Of a stretch of 32,088 bases of DNA, positions 6,615 to 16,425 are shown in pieces. Every line of letters starts with the position of its first letter. Within the stretch, counting starts at the first letter, position 1. A model generated the notes under the pieces. It ran no database searches. It was not told the DNA's origin and worked only from the letters and a program-made list of their open reading frames with translations. The position numbers were made by a program, and so were the translations under genes. Source of the stretch: Calothrix sp. CSU_2_0 (GTDB lineage: Bacteria; Cyanobacteriota; Cyanobacteriia; Cyanobacteriales; Nostocaceae); NCBI GenBank assembly GCA_012034595.1, contig JAAUPE010000086.1, forward strand, positions 1 to 32,088, given 5' to 3'.

Positions 6615-7994
6615 ATGTCAATGATTGAATTATCAGGATTAAAAGATTTAATCGAAAGTATTAGTCGCGAACGTAATTTACCTCGTTCTGCTGTGCAGGC
6701 AGCGATTCGAGAAGCCCTGCTCAAAGGCTATGAACGCTATCGTCGTGCCCAAAATCTCGAACGCAAGCAATTCGATGAGGAATATTTCGATAACTGTGAT
6801 GTCCAACTTGATATTGAGGATGAAGGCTTCCGCGTTGTGGCGACAAAAACAATTGTCGAAACAGTAGAAAACTCCGACCACGAGATTTCCCTCGACCAAG
6901 TCAAGGATATGGGTGGAGAAGGGGCAGAATTAGGTCAAGAAGTTGTACTTGATGTCACCCCAAGTAAAAAAGAAGAATTTGGGCGCATGGCTGCAATGCA
7001 AACAAAGCAAGTACTGGCACAAAAACTGCGCGATCAACAACGGCAGATGGTGCAAGAAGAGTTCCAAGATTTGGAAAGCTCTGTTTTACAAGCCAGAGTC
7101 TTGCGGTTTGAGCGGCAGTCGGTGATTTTGGCAGTTAGCAGTAGCTTTGGTCAACCCGAAGTCGAAGCAGAACTACCAAAACGCGAACAGCTACCTAATG
7201 ATAATTATCGGGCAAATGCGACATTTAAAGTTTATTTGAAAAAAGTTTCCCAAGGGCAGCAACGGGGACCACAGTTACTAGTTTCCCGTGCCGATGCCGG
7301 ATTAGTAGTTTATTTGTTTGCCAACGAAGTTCCCGAAATTGAAGATGAAGTCGTGCGGATTGTTGCCGTTGCCCGCGAAGCAAATCCCCCTTCCCGTTAT
7401 GTCGGTCCTCGGACTAAAATCGCAGTAGATACTTTGGATCGGGATGTAGACCCGGTTGGCGCTTGTATTGGGGCAAGGGGATCGCGAATCCAAGTTGTGG
7501 TGAACGAGCTACGTGGCGAAAAAATCGACGTAATCCGTTGGTCCCCAGACCCAGCAACCTATATTGCCAATGCCCTGAGTCCTGCCAGGGTAGATGAAGT
7601 TAGATTGATGGACCCAGAAAGTCGCCAAACCCATGTACTGGTTGCCGAAGACCAATTAAGTTTAGCGATCGGTAAAGAAGGGCAAAATGTGCGGCTAGCG
7701 GCTAGACTAACGGGTTGGAAAATAGACATCAAAGATAAAGTTAAATACGATCGCGAAGGCGAAGATATAAAATTTGCCGCAGTACGCGCTCAACAAGCCA
7801 CAGAACAGGAGTATGAAGAAGAATATGACGAGGAGGAATATGAAGAGGAGGAATTGGGGGAAGAAGAATTAGAAGCACAGGAATTAAAAGAATTAGAGCC
7901 AAAAAGTGAATATGAAGAAGAGATGGAAGATATGGACGACGAAGATTTAGAAGAAGAAGCAGAGGAAAACTTTGACACGAGCAAGCAAAAGTAA
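6615..7994 (+). CDS. nusA: Transcription termination/antitermination factor NusA
   Basis: NusA binds RNA polymerase and nascent RNA and modulates pausing, termination and antitermination. The 459 residues show the N-terminal polymerase-binding domain (1 to about 125), an S1 domain (about 155-225), KH1 with GARGSRIQVVV (286-296) and KH2 with SLAIGKEGQNVRLAARLTG (349-367). The E. coli-type C-terminal acidic repeats are absent. Instead the last 60 residues are an extremely acidic Glu/Asp/Tyr tail (397-459) that is probably disordered. AAGGAG at 6601-6606 precedes the ATG at a good distance; the Met three codons in is a possible alternative. The ylxR gene follows after 73 bases. In other bacteria NusA represses its own operon, which fits the leader elements found here. 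Confidence 0.95.
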   Translation: MSMIELSGLKDLIESISRERNLPRSAVQAAIREALLKGYERYRRAQNLERKQFDEEYFDNCDVQLDIEDEGFRVVATKTIVETVENSDHEISLDQVKDMGGEGAELGQEVVLDVTPSKKEEFGRMAAMQTKQVLAQKLRDQQRQMVQEEFQDLESSVLQARVLRFERQSVILAVSSSFGQPEVEAELPKREQLPNDNYRANATFKVYLKKVSQGQQRGPQLLVSRADAGLVVYLFANEVPEIEDEVVRIVAVAREANPPSRYVGPRTKIAVDTLDRDVDPVGACIGARGSRIQVVVNELRGEKIDVIRWSPDPATYIANALSPARVDEVRLMDPESRQTHVLVAEDQLSLAIGKEGQNVRLAARLTGWKIDIKDKVKYDREGEDIKFAAVRAQQATEQEYEEEYDEEEYEEEELGEEELEAQELKELEPKSEYEEEMEDMDDEDLEEEAEENFDTSKQK

Positions 7995-8067
7995 GTAAAG
8001 TCAGACAAGAATAACAACTTTTTTTAACAACACACAACTAAACAGGAGAAAACAACAATAAATACCC

Positions 8068-8382
8068 ATGAAACCAAACTATCGGCGTTGCGTCAGTTGC
8101 CGTAAAGTAGGTTTAAAGCAAGAGTTTTGGCGAATTGTCCGCCTGTTTCCATCTGGGCAGGTACAATTAGATGAGGGCATGGGGCGTTCCGCCTATATTT
8201 GTCCGCAAGCAAGTTGCCTAACAGCAGCCCAAAAGAAAAATCGATTAGGGCGATCGCTACATGCAACCGTGCCTGAAGCACTGTATCAGTCATTGTGGCG
8301 TATATTAGCTCTAAGTGACCCACCTGTAGAGAAAAATTCTCCAAGGCATACTCACCCAAACAATACCCAAACAAACACCTAA
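8068..8382 (+). CDS. ylxR: YlxR family RNA-binding protein (RnpM-like)
   Basis: The 104-residue protein (DUF448) starts MKPNYRRCVSCRKVGLKQEF. It has the family motifs RxCVxCR (7-12) and GMGRSAYICPQASCLTAA (about 38-55), then a basic AQKKNRLGRSL helix. YlxR binds RNA, and in Bacillus (as RnpM) it modulates RNase P. It sits between nusA and infB in many bacteria, as here. The last 15 residues are Asn/Thr/His-rich and probably disordered. AGGAGAA at about 8045 is rather far from the ATG (8068), so initiation may be weak or coupled. Confidence 0.9.
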   Translation: MKPNYRRCVSCRKVGLKQEFWRIVRLFPSGQVQLDEGMGRSAYICPQASCLTAAQKKNRLGRSLHATVPEALYQSLWRILALSDPPVEKNSPRHTHPNNTQTNT

Positions 8383-8403
8383 CCCTATTGTCTAACAAAA
8401 AAT

Positions 8404-8469
8404 CCCAGCAACCACGGTGATTTTAACCGAACCAATCGAGTTCAGTTAAAATCATCTGTAATTGCTGGG
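8404..8469. repeat. Long imperfect hairpin between ylxR and infB
   Basis: CCCAGCAA (8404-8411) pairs with TTGCTGGG (8462-8469). GGTGATTTTAAC (8416-8427) pairs with GTTAAAATCATC (8445-8456) with one G-T wobble, and GAAC/GTTC (8429-8432, 8440-8443) forms an inner stem. There is no T-run after it on the plus strand, but on the minus strand it runs into TTTTTT. It may be a MITE relic, a leader RNA or an antisense terminator. Confidence 0.55.
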
Positions 8470-8825
8470 GTTAGTGCCACAATAGTAGTAGAGTGTTCGA
8501 TTAGATCGGTCTTGTTTATCAAGACAAAACAAATTAATACTCAACAACTAGGAAGTTTTACTCGATTGTGTCGTGGAAGACTCAGAATCAGCAAAACAAA
8601 AAACAACAAATTGGCAACTTGGTAGCGTTGAGACGCATCTAGGTGTCAACCATCAACATTGGTGGGGATGCCAGTATTAAACCGAAAACATCTCTCTTTC
8701 CTGACTTGGAGGCACCGGCAAAATAAGCGAACGGCAACCTACTAAAAACAGTAACCGAAGGATGGAGATGTCCCATTAGTCTGGCAACCATCCGCCAAAA
8801 CTGTAATCTTATAGGGGAAGAGTGG
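8470..8825 (+). other. infB leader region
   Basis: The remaining 356 bases before infB contain no ORF worth calling. Local pairings such as TTGTTTATCAAGACAA (8511-8526) and GGATGG...CCATCC (about 8760-8793) are visible. AGGGGAAGAG at 8813-8822 is the probable ribosome binding site. The length suggests a promoter for infB separate from that of rimP. Confidence 0.4.
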
Positions 8826-11800
8826 ATGACCAACGGCAAAGTTAGAATCTACGAATTATCAAAGGAATTGAATTTGGATAACAAAGAGCTATTAGCAATT
8901 TGCGACCAGCTCGACATCGCGGTCAAAAGTCATAGTAGTACGATCGCCGAATCAGATGCACAACGCATCCGTTCGGAAGCCGAAAAACTGGCAGCGACAA
9001 ACGCTCACACCAGAAAAGATAGTGCAACGAGCCAAAAGCATAATATGCAGCACAATGGCTCACGCTCTAGTCCGGCAGCAAGCAACAAACAAGAAATTTT
9101 AGAAATACGAAAACCTAAATTGTTAAATAATTCGAGTACCAACGCCGTTGAGGCATCCAGTACTACCAATAACCAATTTGCTCATTCTGAGTCTAACCCT
9201 TCTTCACCCCGACCCTTCGCTCCAGTCTCAACTATGAAGCCGACGGCACCAATTCGACCAGTCCCACGAAATCCGTCCGAGACCACACAATCTGCACCAG
9301 CAGACGTGGACATTAAGCCCAATTCCAACCAGCCCGCAGAAAAAGTTGCAGCCGAAAAAAGCGAAAAGCCTAGCGCTGCACCCCGTGCAAAAGCTGAGAA
9401 AGCGCCAAAACCACAATTGGTAGCACCCCCAGCCCGTCCTGCTGGTCAAGAGAATGCCCCATCTTCACAGCAGTCTCCTGTGGATTCGGGAGCAGCGATA
9501 ACACCGACTGTACCATCAGAAAAACCACTTCTCAAGCGCGATCGCTCGGCGACTCCACAGGAGAACCGTGCCGCGAACCCTGGGGAAAATCGTAGCGACC
9601 AGCTTTCCCCCAGTAAGCCAAAAATCGGCAAAGGTGTTGAGGGGCAACCAGGAACCCCCAGACCAGCGCGTTCAACTGCCCCCGGAGGACAGGAAAGGAA
9701 AGCTGCAAGGCAGTCTCCCCCATCAGGTGGTGGCGACGTGCAAAGACCCAGCAGACCAGCGCGACCTCCAGAAGGTGGGGTTCCGGCGGCAATTACACCT
9801 CGATTAATCGCAGCACCAACAAGACCGACAGCAGATACTACTAGCGCAAATGACGATACGGCAGTAGTTCCTGGAGGCTCAGTTCTCGAACTCAAACGTC
9901 CCTTGCCACCACGAATTAATAAAGGTGGGAAAAAATGGCAAGAGGAAGAAATCGACGAAGGAAAAGAAGCCAAAGCAGCTAAACTCACTAAAAACAAGCG
10001 GGTTAAGCCTGTTATTGAAGAAGACTTCGACGACGATGATTTACTCGATGATGATGATAACGACGGTCCAGATGCAATCCAAGTTAGCAATGCGATCGTT
10101 CGTCCTCCCAAACCAAAAGCTGCCAGACCATCTCAACCAGCTGCGGTAACAATTGCTAGCCCCCAAAAAGGCGGCAGAAAACCCGCCCAACATCGCGATC
10201 GCGAGCAAAATCGCAATCGTCGCGAAGCCGAAGTCAAACGCGATCGCCCAGAACTACTCATTGTTACAGGGGCGATGACCGTACAAGAATTGGCTGATGC
10301 TTTAGCCGTTGCCGATACCGAGATTGTTAAAATTCTCTTCATGAAGGCTATTCCGGTTAGTATCACCCAAAACCTTGACATTGCCACCATTACCTTGGTT
10401 GCTACCGAACTGGAAATACCAGTCGAAACCCAAGAACCCGAAGCCGAAGCTCGGAAAGTCACCGAAATGATCGAAGTCGGCGATTTGGACAAACTCCATC
10501 GTCGTCCTCCAGTTGTGACGATTATGGGTCACGTTGACCACGGGAAAACAACCCTGCTCGACTCGATTCGCAAAACCAAGGTGGCATCAGGGGAAGCTGG
10601 TGGTATTACCCAGCATATTGGTGCTTATCACGTCGATGTCGAACACAACGGTGAAAAACAGCAAGTAGTGTTCCTCGATACTCCTGGTCACGAAGCATTT
10701 ACAGCAATGCGAGCAAGGGGTGCTAGGGTGACGGACATTGCGATTTTGGTTGTAGCTGCCGATGACGGTGTACGTCCGCAAACAATAGAAGCAATAAGCC
10801 ACGCTCAAGCTGCGGAAGTACCAATAATCGTCGCCATTAACAAAATTGACAAAGAAGGTGCCCAACCAGACCGGGTTAAGCAAGAATTGACCCAGTACGG
10901 CATGACCGCCGAAGAATGGGGTGGCGATACCATTATGGTTCCCGTCAGCGCCATCAAGGGCGAAAATCTCGATACTTTACTAGAAATGATTCTGTTGGTT
11001 GCGGAAGTTGGCGAACTGTCGGCGAACCCCAACCGAACAGCAAAAGGAACAGTAATCGAAGCCCACTTGGATAAGGCAAAGGGTGCGGTTGCGACCTTAT
11101 TGATTCAAAACGGAACATTGCGCGTTGGTGATATTCTCGTCGCTGGTTGCGTATTTGGTAAAGTTCGGGCAATGGTTGACGATCGCGGTCATCGTGTTGA
11201 TGCAGCATCACCATCTTTTGCAGTCGAGGTACTTGGTTTAAGCGACGTACCAGCAGCGGGTGATGAGTTCGAGGTGTTCTTAGTTGAAAAAGAAGCCCGT
11301 GCCACTGCCGCCAAACGTGCCGAGAAAATCCGTCAATCCCGCTTGATGCAGGGACGTGTCACCCTGGCGGGTATTTCTGCCAAGGCACAAGAAGGCGAGT
11401 TGAAAGAACTCAACTTGATTTTGAAAGGCGATGTACAGGGTTCGGTGGAAGCGATCGTCGGTTCCTTGAAGCAACTGCCGCAAAACGAAGTCCAAATTCG
11501 CTTGTTGCTGTCATCTGCGGGTGAGATTACCCAAACAGATATTGACTTAGCAGCAGCGAGTGGAGCCGTAATTATCGGGTTCAACACGACATACGCTAGT
11601 GGTGCGAGAAACGCAGCCGACGAAGCAGGTGTTGATGTCCGCGAGTACAACATTATTTACAAGTTGCTCGAAGACATTCAAGATGCTTTGGAAGGTTTAC
11701 TAGAACCGGAATTGGTCGAAGAACCTTTGGGTCAATCCGAAGTTCGTGCTGTCTTCCCCGTTGGACGTGGAGCTGTTGCTGGTTGCTACGTACAAATGGT

Positions 11801-12022
11801 AAATTGGTGCGTAACTGTAAAATCAGAGTCTTGCGTAATAGCAAGGTGATTTACGAAGGTGTACTTGATTCGCTCAAACGGATGAAAGAAGACGCACGGG
11901 AAGTTAATTCTGGTTACGAGTGCGGTATTGGTCTCGATAAGTTTAATGATTGGGTTGAAGGTGACATTATTGAAGCCTTCCAGATGGTTACTAAGCGTCG
12001 TACATTGTCGATGACTAAGTAA
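8826..12022 (+). CDS. infB: Translation initiation factor IF-2, frame interrupted near the 3' end
   Basis: IF-2 is the GTPase that places initiator tRNA on the 30S subunit and promotes 50S joining. There is an N-terminal IF2_N helix ([20 protein letters not shown]), then a 400-residue Pro/Ala/Lys-rich linker and a second IF2_N-like segment (about 480-530). The G domain has GHVDHGKTT (about 567), [15 protein letters not shown] (about 617), NKID (about 670) and SAIKGEN; barrels II-IV follow. The plus-strand frame from 8826 diverges after codon 990 and stops at 11849. The conserved C-terminal sequence ([16 protein letters not shown]...[10 protein letters not shown]) continues in the -1 frame to 12022. 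Adding one A in AAA at 11794-11796 restores VQNGKLVRN and a protein of about 1065 residues. A sequencing error is the likeliest cause; a real mutation or recoding is possible. Confidence 0.93.
11794..11796 (+). other. Apparent 1-base deletion (frameshift) in infB
   Basis: The codons GTA-CAA-ATG-GTA-AAT-TGG should, by family conservation, read GTA-CAA-AAT-GGT-AAA-TTG. One A of an expected AAAA run is missing. No classical slippery heptamer is present, so programmed -1 frameshifting is not favoured. Confidence 0.85.
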
Positions 12023-12053
12023 TTCAATGACCAGCAAAAGGTCAAAATTCCCT

Positions 12054-12083
12054 AGAAAGCAAGGTCAATCCTTGCTTTCTTTA
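12054..12083 (+). terminator. Intrinsic terminator of the rimP-infB operon
   Basis: AGAAAGCAAGG (12054-12064) pairs perfectly with CCTTGCTTTCT (12070-12080) around a 5-base loop and is followed by TT. It lies 32 bases after the infB stop. Confidence 0.8.
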
Positions 12084-12121
12084 TGGCAATTTTCCAATTA
12101 CACAAATAAGTAGTAATTTTG

Positions 12122-12147
12122 TAGCGACTTTCAAGACAGTCGCTACA
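12122..12147. repeat. GTAGCGACT/AGTCGCTAC inverted repeat
   Basis: A perfect 9-bp stem with an 8-base loop, of the kind found dispersed between cyanobacterial genes. Confidence 0.55.
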
Positions 12148-12207
12148 TTTCGACTGCTGATAAATGAGGTGCGATCGTGTGTAGTTTTAAATAGGTAACT
12201 ATTTATT

Positions 12208-12226
12208 ATACGGAAACTTTCCGTAT
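12208..12226. repeat. Perfect 19-base palindrome
   Basis: ATACGGAAA and TTTCCGTAT are exact reverse complements around one central C. The following CATCTTTTTCCC could make it a small plus-strand terminator; otherwise it looks like a protein-binding operator, yet no promoter-bearing gene start is near. Confidence 0.5.
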
Positions 12227-12370
12227 CATCTTTTTCCCAATAACAATATATTAGGCATTACAAGCAATTCCCGTCATGATATAAAGAAATTTTCTGTTTA
12301 ACATCCTAATTGAGAACGTAGTCAGTAAAGGCTTAGACTGGTCAGCTAGGGCTTGTTGGCTTATGCCTGA

Positions 12371-12395
12371 AGCCCCGTCTCTTTAGAGCGGGGTT
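12371..12395. mobile_element. IS200/IS605-like end hairpin remnant
   Basis: AGCCCCG-T-CTC-TTTA-GAG-CGGGGTT forms a stem with a single bulged T. This hairpin type marks the ends of IS200/IS605 family elements. No transposase or tnpB is near, so it would be a solo end or relic. Confidence 0.35.
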
Positions 12396-12420
12396 GCTGA
12401 CAAGGTATTCAAATCTACTT

Positions 12421-12442
12421 CCCTCCTCGCTTGCGAGGAGGG
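12421..12442. terminator. GC-rich hairpin between convergent infB and xfp
   Basis: CCCTCCTCGC and GCGAGGAGGG are perfectly complementary with two bases between them. It lies 20 bases past the xfp stop. There is no good T-run on either strand, so it may be a dispersed repeat that also acts as a transcription barrier. Confidence 0.4.
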
Positions 12443-12462
12443 TTAGGGTAGGGTTCTAAAAT

Positions 12463-14880
12463 TTAACTACCTTCGTGTCCGATTTTGGTATCCGCACCAA
12501 TATCTTCCCAAACCCAATCGCGGATTTCTGGCATATCCTCACCGTGCTGGTTAATGTATAGCTTGTGTTCGATGAGTTTATCTTGGCACATTTGCTTGAC
12601 GTAAGCTGCCGAATAACCCAATGTGGGAACGCGATCGATTACGTCCATTGCTAAATGGAATCGATCTAAATCGTTCAAAACTACCATATCGAATGGTGTG
12701 GTTGTGGTTCCTTCTTCCTTGTAACCGCGAACGTGCAAATTTTTATGGTTTGTCCGACGGTAGGTAAGACGGTGAATCAACCAGGGATAGCCGTGATAGG
12801 CAAAAATAATTGGTTTGTTGGTGGTAAAAATCGAATCGAAATCTTTGTCAATTAAACCGTGGGGATGTTCCGTTTGTGGTTGCAGTTTCATCAAATCGAC
12901 AATATTTACCACGCGAATTTTTAAAGTGGGAATATGCGATCGCAATATATCTACCGCAGCTAGGGTTTCTAATGTGGGTACATCCCCCGCACATGCCATG
13001 ACTACATCGGGTTCGCTACCCATGTCGCTGCTTGCCCATTCCCATATACCAATGCCTTTGGTGCAGTGTTTAATTGCTGCATCCATGTTGAGATATTGCA
13101 ATGCGGGTTGTTTTCCGGCAACGATGACGTTGACATAGTGGCGACTTTGCAAACAATGGTCTGTTACTGATAACAAACTATTCGCATCTGGTGGTAAATA
13201 TACTCGTACTATTTCTGGCTTTTTATTCACCACATGGTCGATAAAACCTGGGTCTTGGTGAGAAAATCCGTTGTGGTCTTGTCGCCAAACGTGGGAAGTT
13301 AGTAAATAATTTAACGAAGGTATGGGTCTTCTCCAAGGTATATCCAAAGTCGTTTTTAACCACTTGGCATGTTGGTTAAACATGGAGTCGATAATGTGGA
13401 TAAATGCCTCGTAACAGGAGAAAAACCCATGACGACCTGTTAATAAATAGCCTTCTAACCAACCTTGACAGGTATGTTCGCTCAAAACTTCCATTACCCG
13501 ACCGTTAGGGGAAAGATGGTCATCCTCCGGCAGTATTTTGGCATCCCAAGCTCTATCTGTAACTTCAAATACCGCATCCAAACGGTTTGATGCTGTTTCG
13601 TCGGGTCCAAATATGCGAAAATTCTTGCTGTCTAAGTTCAACTTCATTACGTCTTTGAGGAACTTTCCAGCAACTTTGGTAGCTTCAGCAACGACAGAAC
13701 CAGGTTTGGGAACATCGACAGCGTAATCGGCAAATTCTGGCATTCGCAATTCCCGCATCAAAATTCCACCGTTAGCATGGGGATTGTCACCCATACGTCG
13801 CTGTCCTTTGGGTGCAAGTTCCGCCAATTCCGGGATTAATTTACCATTTTCATCGAAGAGTTCTTCAGGTTTATAACTCTTCATCCATTGTTCCAAAAGC
13901 TGGAGATGTTCGGGTTTTTTAGAAATTTCGCCAAATGGAACTTGGTGCGATCGCCAATAATCTTCGGTCTTTTTCCCGTCAACTTCTTTTGGTCCTGTCC
14001 ACCCTTTGGGACTTCTGAGAATAATCATCGGGTATTGGGGACGTTTGGTAAACCCATGCACTCGTGCTTCCCTTTGAATTCCGCGAATTTCTTCCGCGAT
14101 CGTATCCAAGGTTGCTGCCATGAGTTGATGCATAGTTTCGGGATCGCAACCTTCGACAAAGTAAGGTTTATAACCGTAACCAATAAATAAACTTTCTAAT
14201 TCTTCCTTGGAAATTCTCGCTAAAACCGTGGGATTGGCAATTTTATACCCGTTTAAGTGCAGGATTGGTAAAACAGCACCATCAGTTGCCGGGTTGAGGA
14301 ACTTATTTGAGTGCCAGCTAGCTGCAAGAGGTCCAGTTTCCGCTTCTCCGTCACCAACAACGCAAGCAACTAATAAGTCGGGGTTGTCGAATGCTGCTCC
14401 GTAAGCGTGGGAAAGTGCGTAACCAAGTTCCCCTCCTTCATGGATGGAACCGGGGGTTTCTGGAGCTACGTGACTGGGGATACCACCAGGAAAGGAGAAT
14501 TGCTTGAATAATTGCTGTATCCCTTGAGTATCTTGGGAGATATTGGGGTAATATTCGCTATAGGTTCCTTCTAAGTAAGTATTTGCCACTAAACCTGGAC
14601 CACCATGACCGGGACCAGCAATATAAATCATGCTTTGGTCGTGTTTTTTGATAATTCTGTTTAGATGAGCGTAAATAAAGTTTAAGCCTGGTGTGGTTCC
14701 CCAATGTCCGAGTAGTCGGGGTTTTACATGTTCGATTTTTAAAGGTTCTTTGAGAAGTGGATTATTGAGTAGATATATTTGTCCGACTGAGAGATAATTG
14801 GCTGCTCTCCAATAAGCGTTTATTTGATGTAGCTCTTGCTCGCTTAAAGGCTTTGATGTGGTCGAAATTGCTAATGTCAT
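12463..14880 (-). CDS. xfp: Phosphoketolase (Xfp/Xpk)
   Basis: This thiamine-diphosphate enzyme splits xylulose 5-phosphate (and often fructose 6-phosphate) with phosphate into acetyl phosphate and glyceraldehyde 3-phosphate (or erythrose 4-phosphate). It gives cyanobacteria a carbon-saving route to acetyl units. The 805 residues show [10 protein letters not shown] (about 59-68), [17 protein letters not shown] (about 89-105), the ThDP/Mg motif GDGEAETGP (about 176-184), [14 protein letters not shown] (about 295-308), and the C-terminal [26 protein letters not shown] block. The frame opens at TTG 14898, but AGGTG lies just ahead of ATG 14880 ([10 protein letters not shown]), which fits the usual length. 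No acetate kinase follows; the next upstream gene on the same strand is 250 bases away. TATACT at about 14930 could be a -10 box. Confidence 0.95.
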   Translation of the reverse strand: MTLAISTTSKPLSEQELHQINAYWRAANYLSVGQIYLLNNPLLKEPLKIEHVKPRLLGHWGTTPGLNFIYAHLNRIIKKHDQSMIYIAGPGHGGPGLVANTYLEGTYSEYYPNISQDTQGIQQLFKQFSFPGGIPSHVAPETPGSIHEGGELGYALSHAYGAAFDNPDLLVACVVGDGEAETGPLAASWHSNKFLNPATDGAVLPILHLNGYKIANPTVLARISKEELESLFIGYGYKPYFVEGCDPETMHQLMAATLDTIAEEIRGIQREARVHGFTKRPQYPMIILRSPKGWTGPKEVDGKKTEDYWRSHQVPFGEISKKPEHLQLLEQWMKSYKPEELFDENGKLIPELAELAPKGQRRMGDNPHANGGILMRELRMPEFADYAVDVPKPGSVVAEATKVAGKFLKDVMKLNLDSKNFRIFGPDETASNRLDAVFEVTDRAWDAKILPEDDHLSPNGRVMEVLSEHTCQGWLEGYLLTGRHGFFSCYEAFIHIIDSMFNQHAKWLKTTLDIPWRRPIPSLNYLLTSHVWRQDHNGFSHQDPGFIDHVVNKKPEIVRVYLPPDANSLLSVTDHCLQSRHYVNVIVAGKQPALQYLNMDAAIKHCTKGIGIWEWASSDMGSEPDVVMACAGDVPTLETLAAVDILRSHIPTLKIRVVNIVDLMKLQPQTEHPHGLIDKDFDSIFTTNKPIIFAYHGYPWLIHRLTYRRTNHKNLHVRGYKEEGTTTTPFDMVVLNDLDRFHLAMDVIDRVPTLGYSAAYVKQMCQDKLIEHKLYINQHGEDMPEIRDWVWEDIGADTKIGHEGS

Positions 14881-15051
14881 AATCGCACCTGGTAGCAAAT
14901 CGATGGTGAATGGGTTTATATCGTCTGCTAGTATATTCGTCTGTAACTGTAAAATTCATCTGACTAGCGACAAATATTTGCCAAAATTTTTGTTAGCCAG
15001 GTATCATGCAAAATTAGTAGGGGCGTAGCTTGCTTCTCCGTCTCGGAGTAC

Positions 15052-15120
15052 GGCTGTTCGCCCTTAGAATACATGAGGCTGTTCGCCCTTACAGTATATA
15101 AGGCTGTTCATTACATATAA
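15052..15120. repeat. 25-base direct tandem repeat
   Basis: Two full units of 25 bases (15052-15076 and 15077-15101, both beginning GGCTGTTCGCCCTTA) and a third partial unit lie between xfp and the DUF89 gene. A palindromic repeat (GGGGCGTAGC...GGAGTACGG) sits just before them. Confidence 0.65.
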
Positions 15121-15130
15121 ATGAAGACAT

Positions 15131-16378
15131 TCACCCTTCTGATTTTCCTACAAATTGAATTAAACCCCACTGTCCATTTGTCAACCAATTTGCATCATTT
15201 TTGGCTATATCTTTAATTATTTCAGTTTTTATTCCGGCTGCGACTTCAGATTTAAGAGTACGTAAAGCGACAATTGGGACTGGTAAATAGGAAATAATAT
15301 CGGCAATATTAGCCGTAAAATCCCAATGTCGATCGCCTAATAATCGACGGTAGTTAGCATCACCTTTGATTATAATTAAAGAACTTTCTGCTAATTCTTT
15401 TTTTAAAGATTCGGGAATTTCCCAAAACGCTAATGGGGAAGTCCAAAAATAATTATCGGCAAGAATTAAACGCCCCAATTCGAGATACTCTTGTAAACGA
15501 TGGGCAAAGAAACTCACATCCCAATTGCTGGAGGATGCAAAATAATTGATAGTTTGATGCACATCTTTAATCATGGCATCGGAAACAAAAGTCGGATGGG
15601 GTTTGAGATGTAATTTTACTTGATTTACTAACCCGCTACCTAAGAGAAAATCAACTAAGCATAAATCGCAAACAAGTTCAAATCCAGCATTATCAATCAC
15701 AAAATCAACGCAGTTATTTTGCGGCTTTTTAGTTAATAAAGTAACTACTTCAATCACATCATTAGCTAATATATTTGCTTGCTGGCTTTCGATATCAAAT
15801 TGACTGCGATCGCTTTCAAAAGCTGACCACAAACTCAAATCAACGCGATTTCCCCACAATGCAAAATAAAATAAAGTAGTTAATGTAGTTTCTTGAGTAT
15901 TAGTTTGCTGATGCGAACTATCTAACCATTGATTGACTTGATGGCAAAGCGTTGCAATTGAATCAAAAGAAGCTTCTAAACCCTGGTGTTTTTGTAGTCC
16001 AAATGGGTCTAAATTTTGCCATTCACTCGGATTAAAATAATGAGTTAAGCTGAGAATATAGCGATAAAAATACGTTTCGGCAAAGAACCAAGGAACATCA
16101 ATCCAACGCTGATTTTTGTATGGTTCGAGATATTTTTGCCAAGCAGTAAAATCAATACCTGTATCATTTGAAAGTGGTTGAATATACCCAGAAATTAATT
16201 CTTTGGCGAGATTTTCTAGACTTTGGTTGATATGGGTTGGAAAATTATTTTCTGCAATGATACGACGTGCGATCGCAGGCATTCTTTGCGTCACTGTCAA
16301 TTCTGTGAATGAACCATCTTTCGATGCAATTAGCGCTTCCGGTAGGGGTAGTTTGGGAATGGTAGATTGATTGACCAC
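15131..16378 (-). CDS. DUF89 / ARMT1-like damage-control phosphatase
   Basis: The 415-residue protein matches the metal-dependent DUF89 family, whose members remove harmful phosphometabolites (sugar phosphates, over-phosphorylated cofactors) and which includes human ARMT1. Metal and substrate motifs are visible: VIDNAGFELVCDLCLVDFLL (228-246, with Asp229, Asn230, Glu234 and Asp238) and IIKGDANYRRLLGDRHW (336-352, with Lys338, Asp340 and Asn342). The N-terminal 180 residues are the helical cap. The start is GTG at 16378 (MVNQSTIPKLPLPEAL). No signal peptide is seen; it acts in the cytoplasm. It lies upstream of xfp on the same strand. Joint transcription is possible, but the 250-base gap with repeats argues for separate units. 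The substrate cannot be told from sequence. Confidence 0.85.
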   Translation of the reverse strand: MVNQSTIPKLPLPEALIASKDGSFTELTVTQRMPAIARRIIAENNFPTHINQSLENLAKELISGYIQPLSNDTGIDFTAWQKYLEPYKNQRWIDVPWFFAETYFYRYILSLTHYFNPSEWQNLDPFGLQKHQGLEASFDSIATLCHQVNQWLDSSHQQTNTQETTLTTLFYFALWGNRVDLSLWSAFESDRSQFDIESQQANILANDVIEVVTLLTKKPQNNCVDFVIDNAGFELVCDLCLVDFLLGSGLVNQVKLHLKPHPTFVSDAMIKDVHQTINYFASSSNWDVSFFAHRLQEYLELGRLILADNYFWTSPLAFWEIPESLKKELAESSLIIIKGDANYRRLLGDRHWDFTANIADIISYLPVPIVALRTLKSEVAAGIKTEIIKDIAKNDANWLTNGQWGLIQFVGKSEG

Positions 16379-16425
16379 AGTTGTTTCTTTTTAGCTTGAT
16401 TTTCTAGCTCTATTGTATTTGAGTT

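Noticed and set aside
9446-10111. 221-codon minus-strand ORF opposite infB
   Set aside because: It is a shadow of the Pro/Ala-rich linker of IF-2 and runs through its coding sequence without any recognisable domain.
11783-12022. Separate 79-residue gene after infB
   Set aside because: The sequence is the conserved C-terminus of IF-2 in another frame, not an independent gene.
14881-14898. TTG start for phosphoketolase six codons upstream
   Set aside because: The ATG at 14880 has AGGTG just before it and gives the expected N-terminus.
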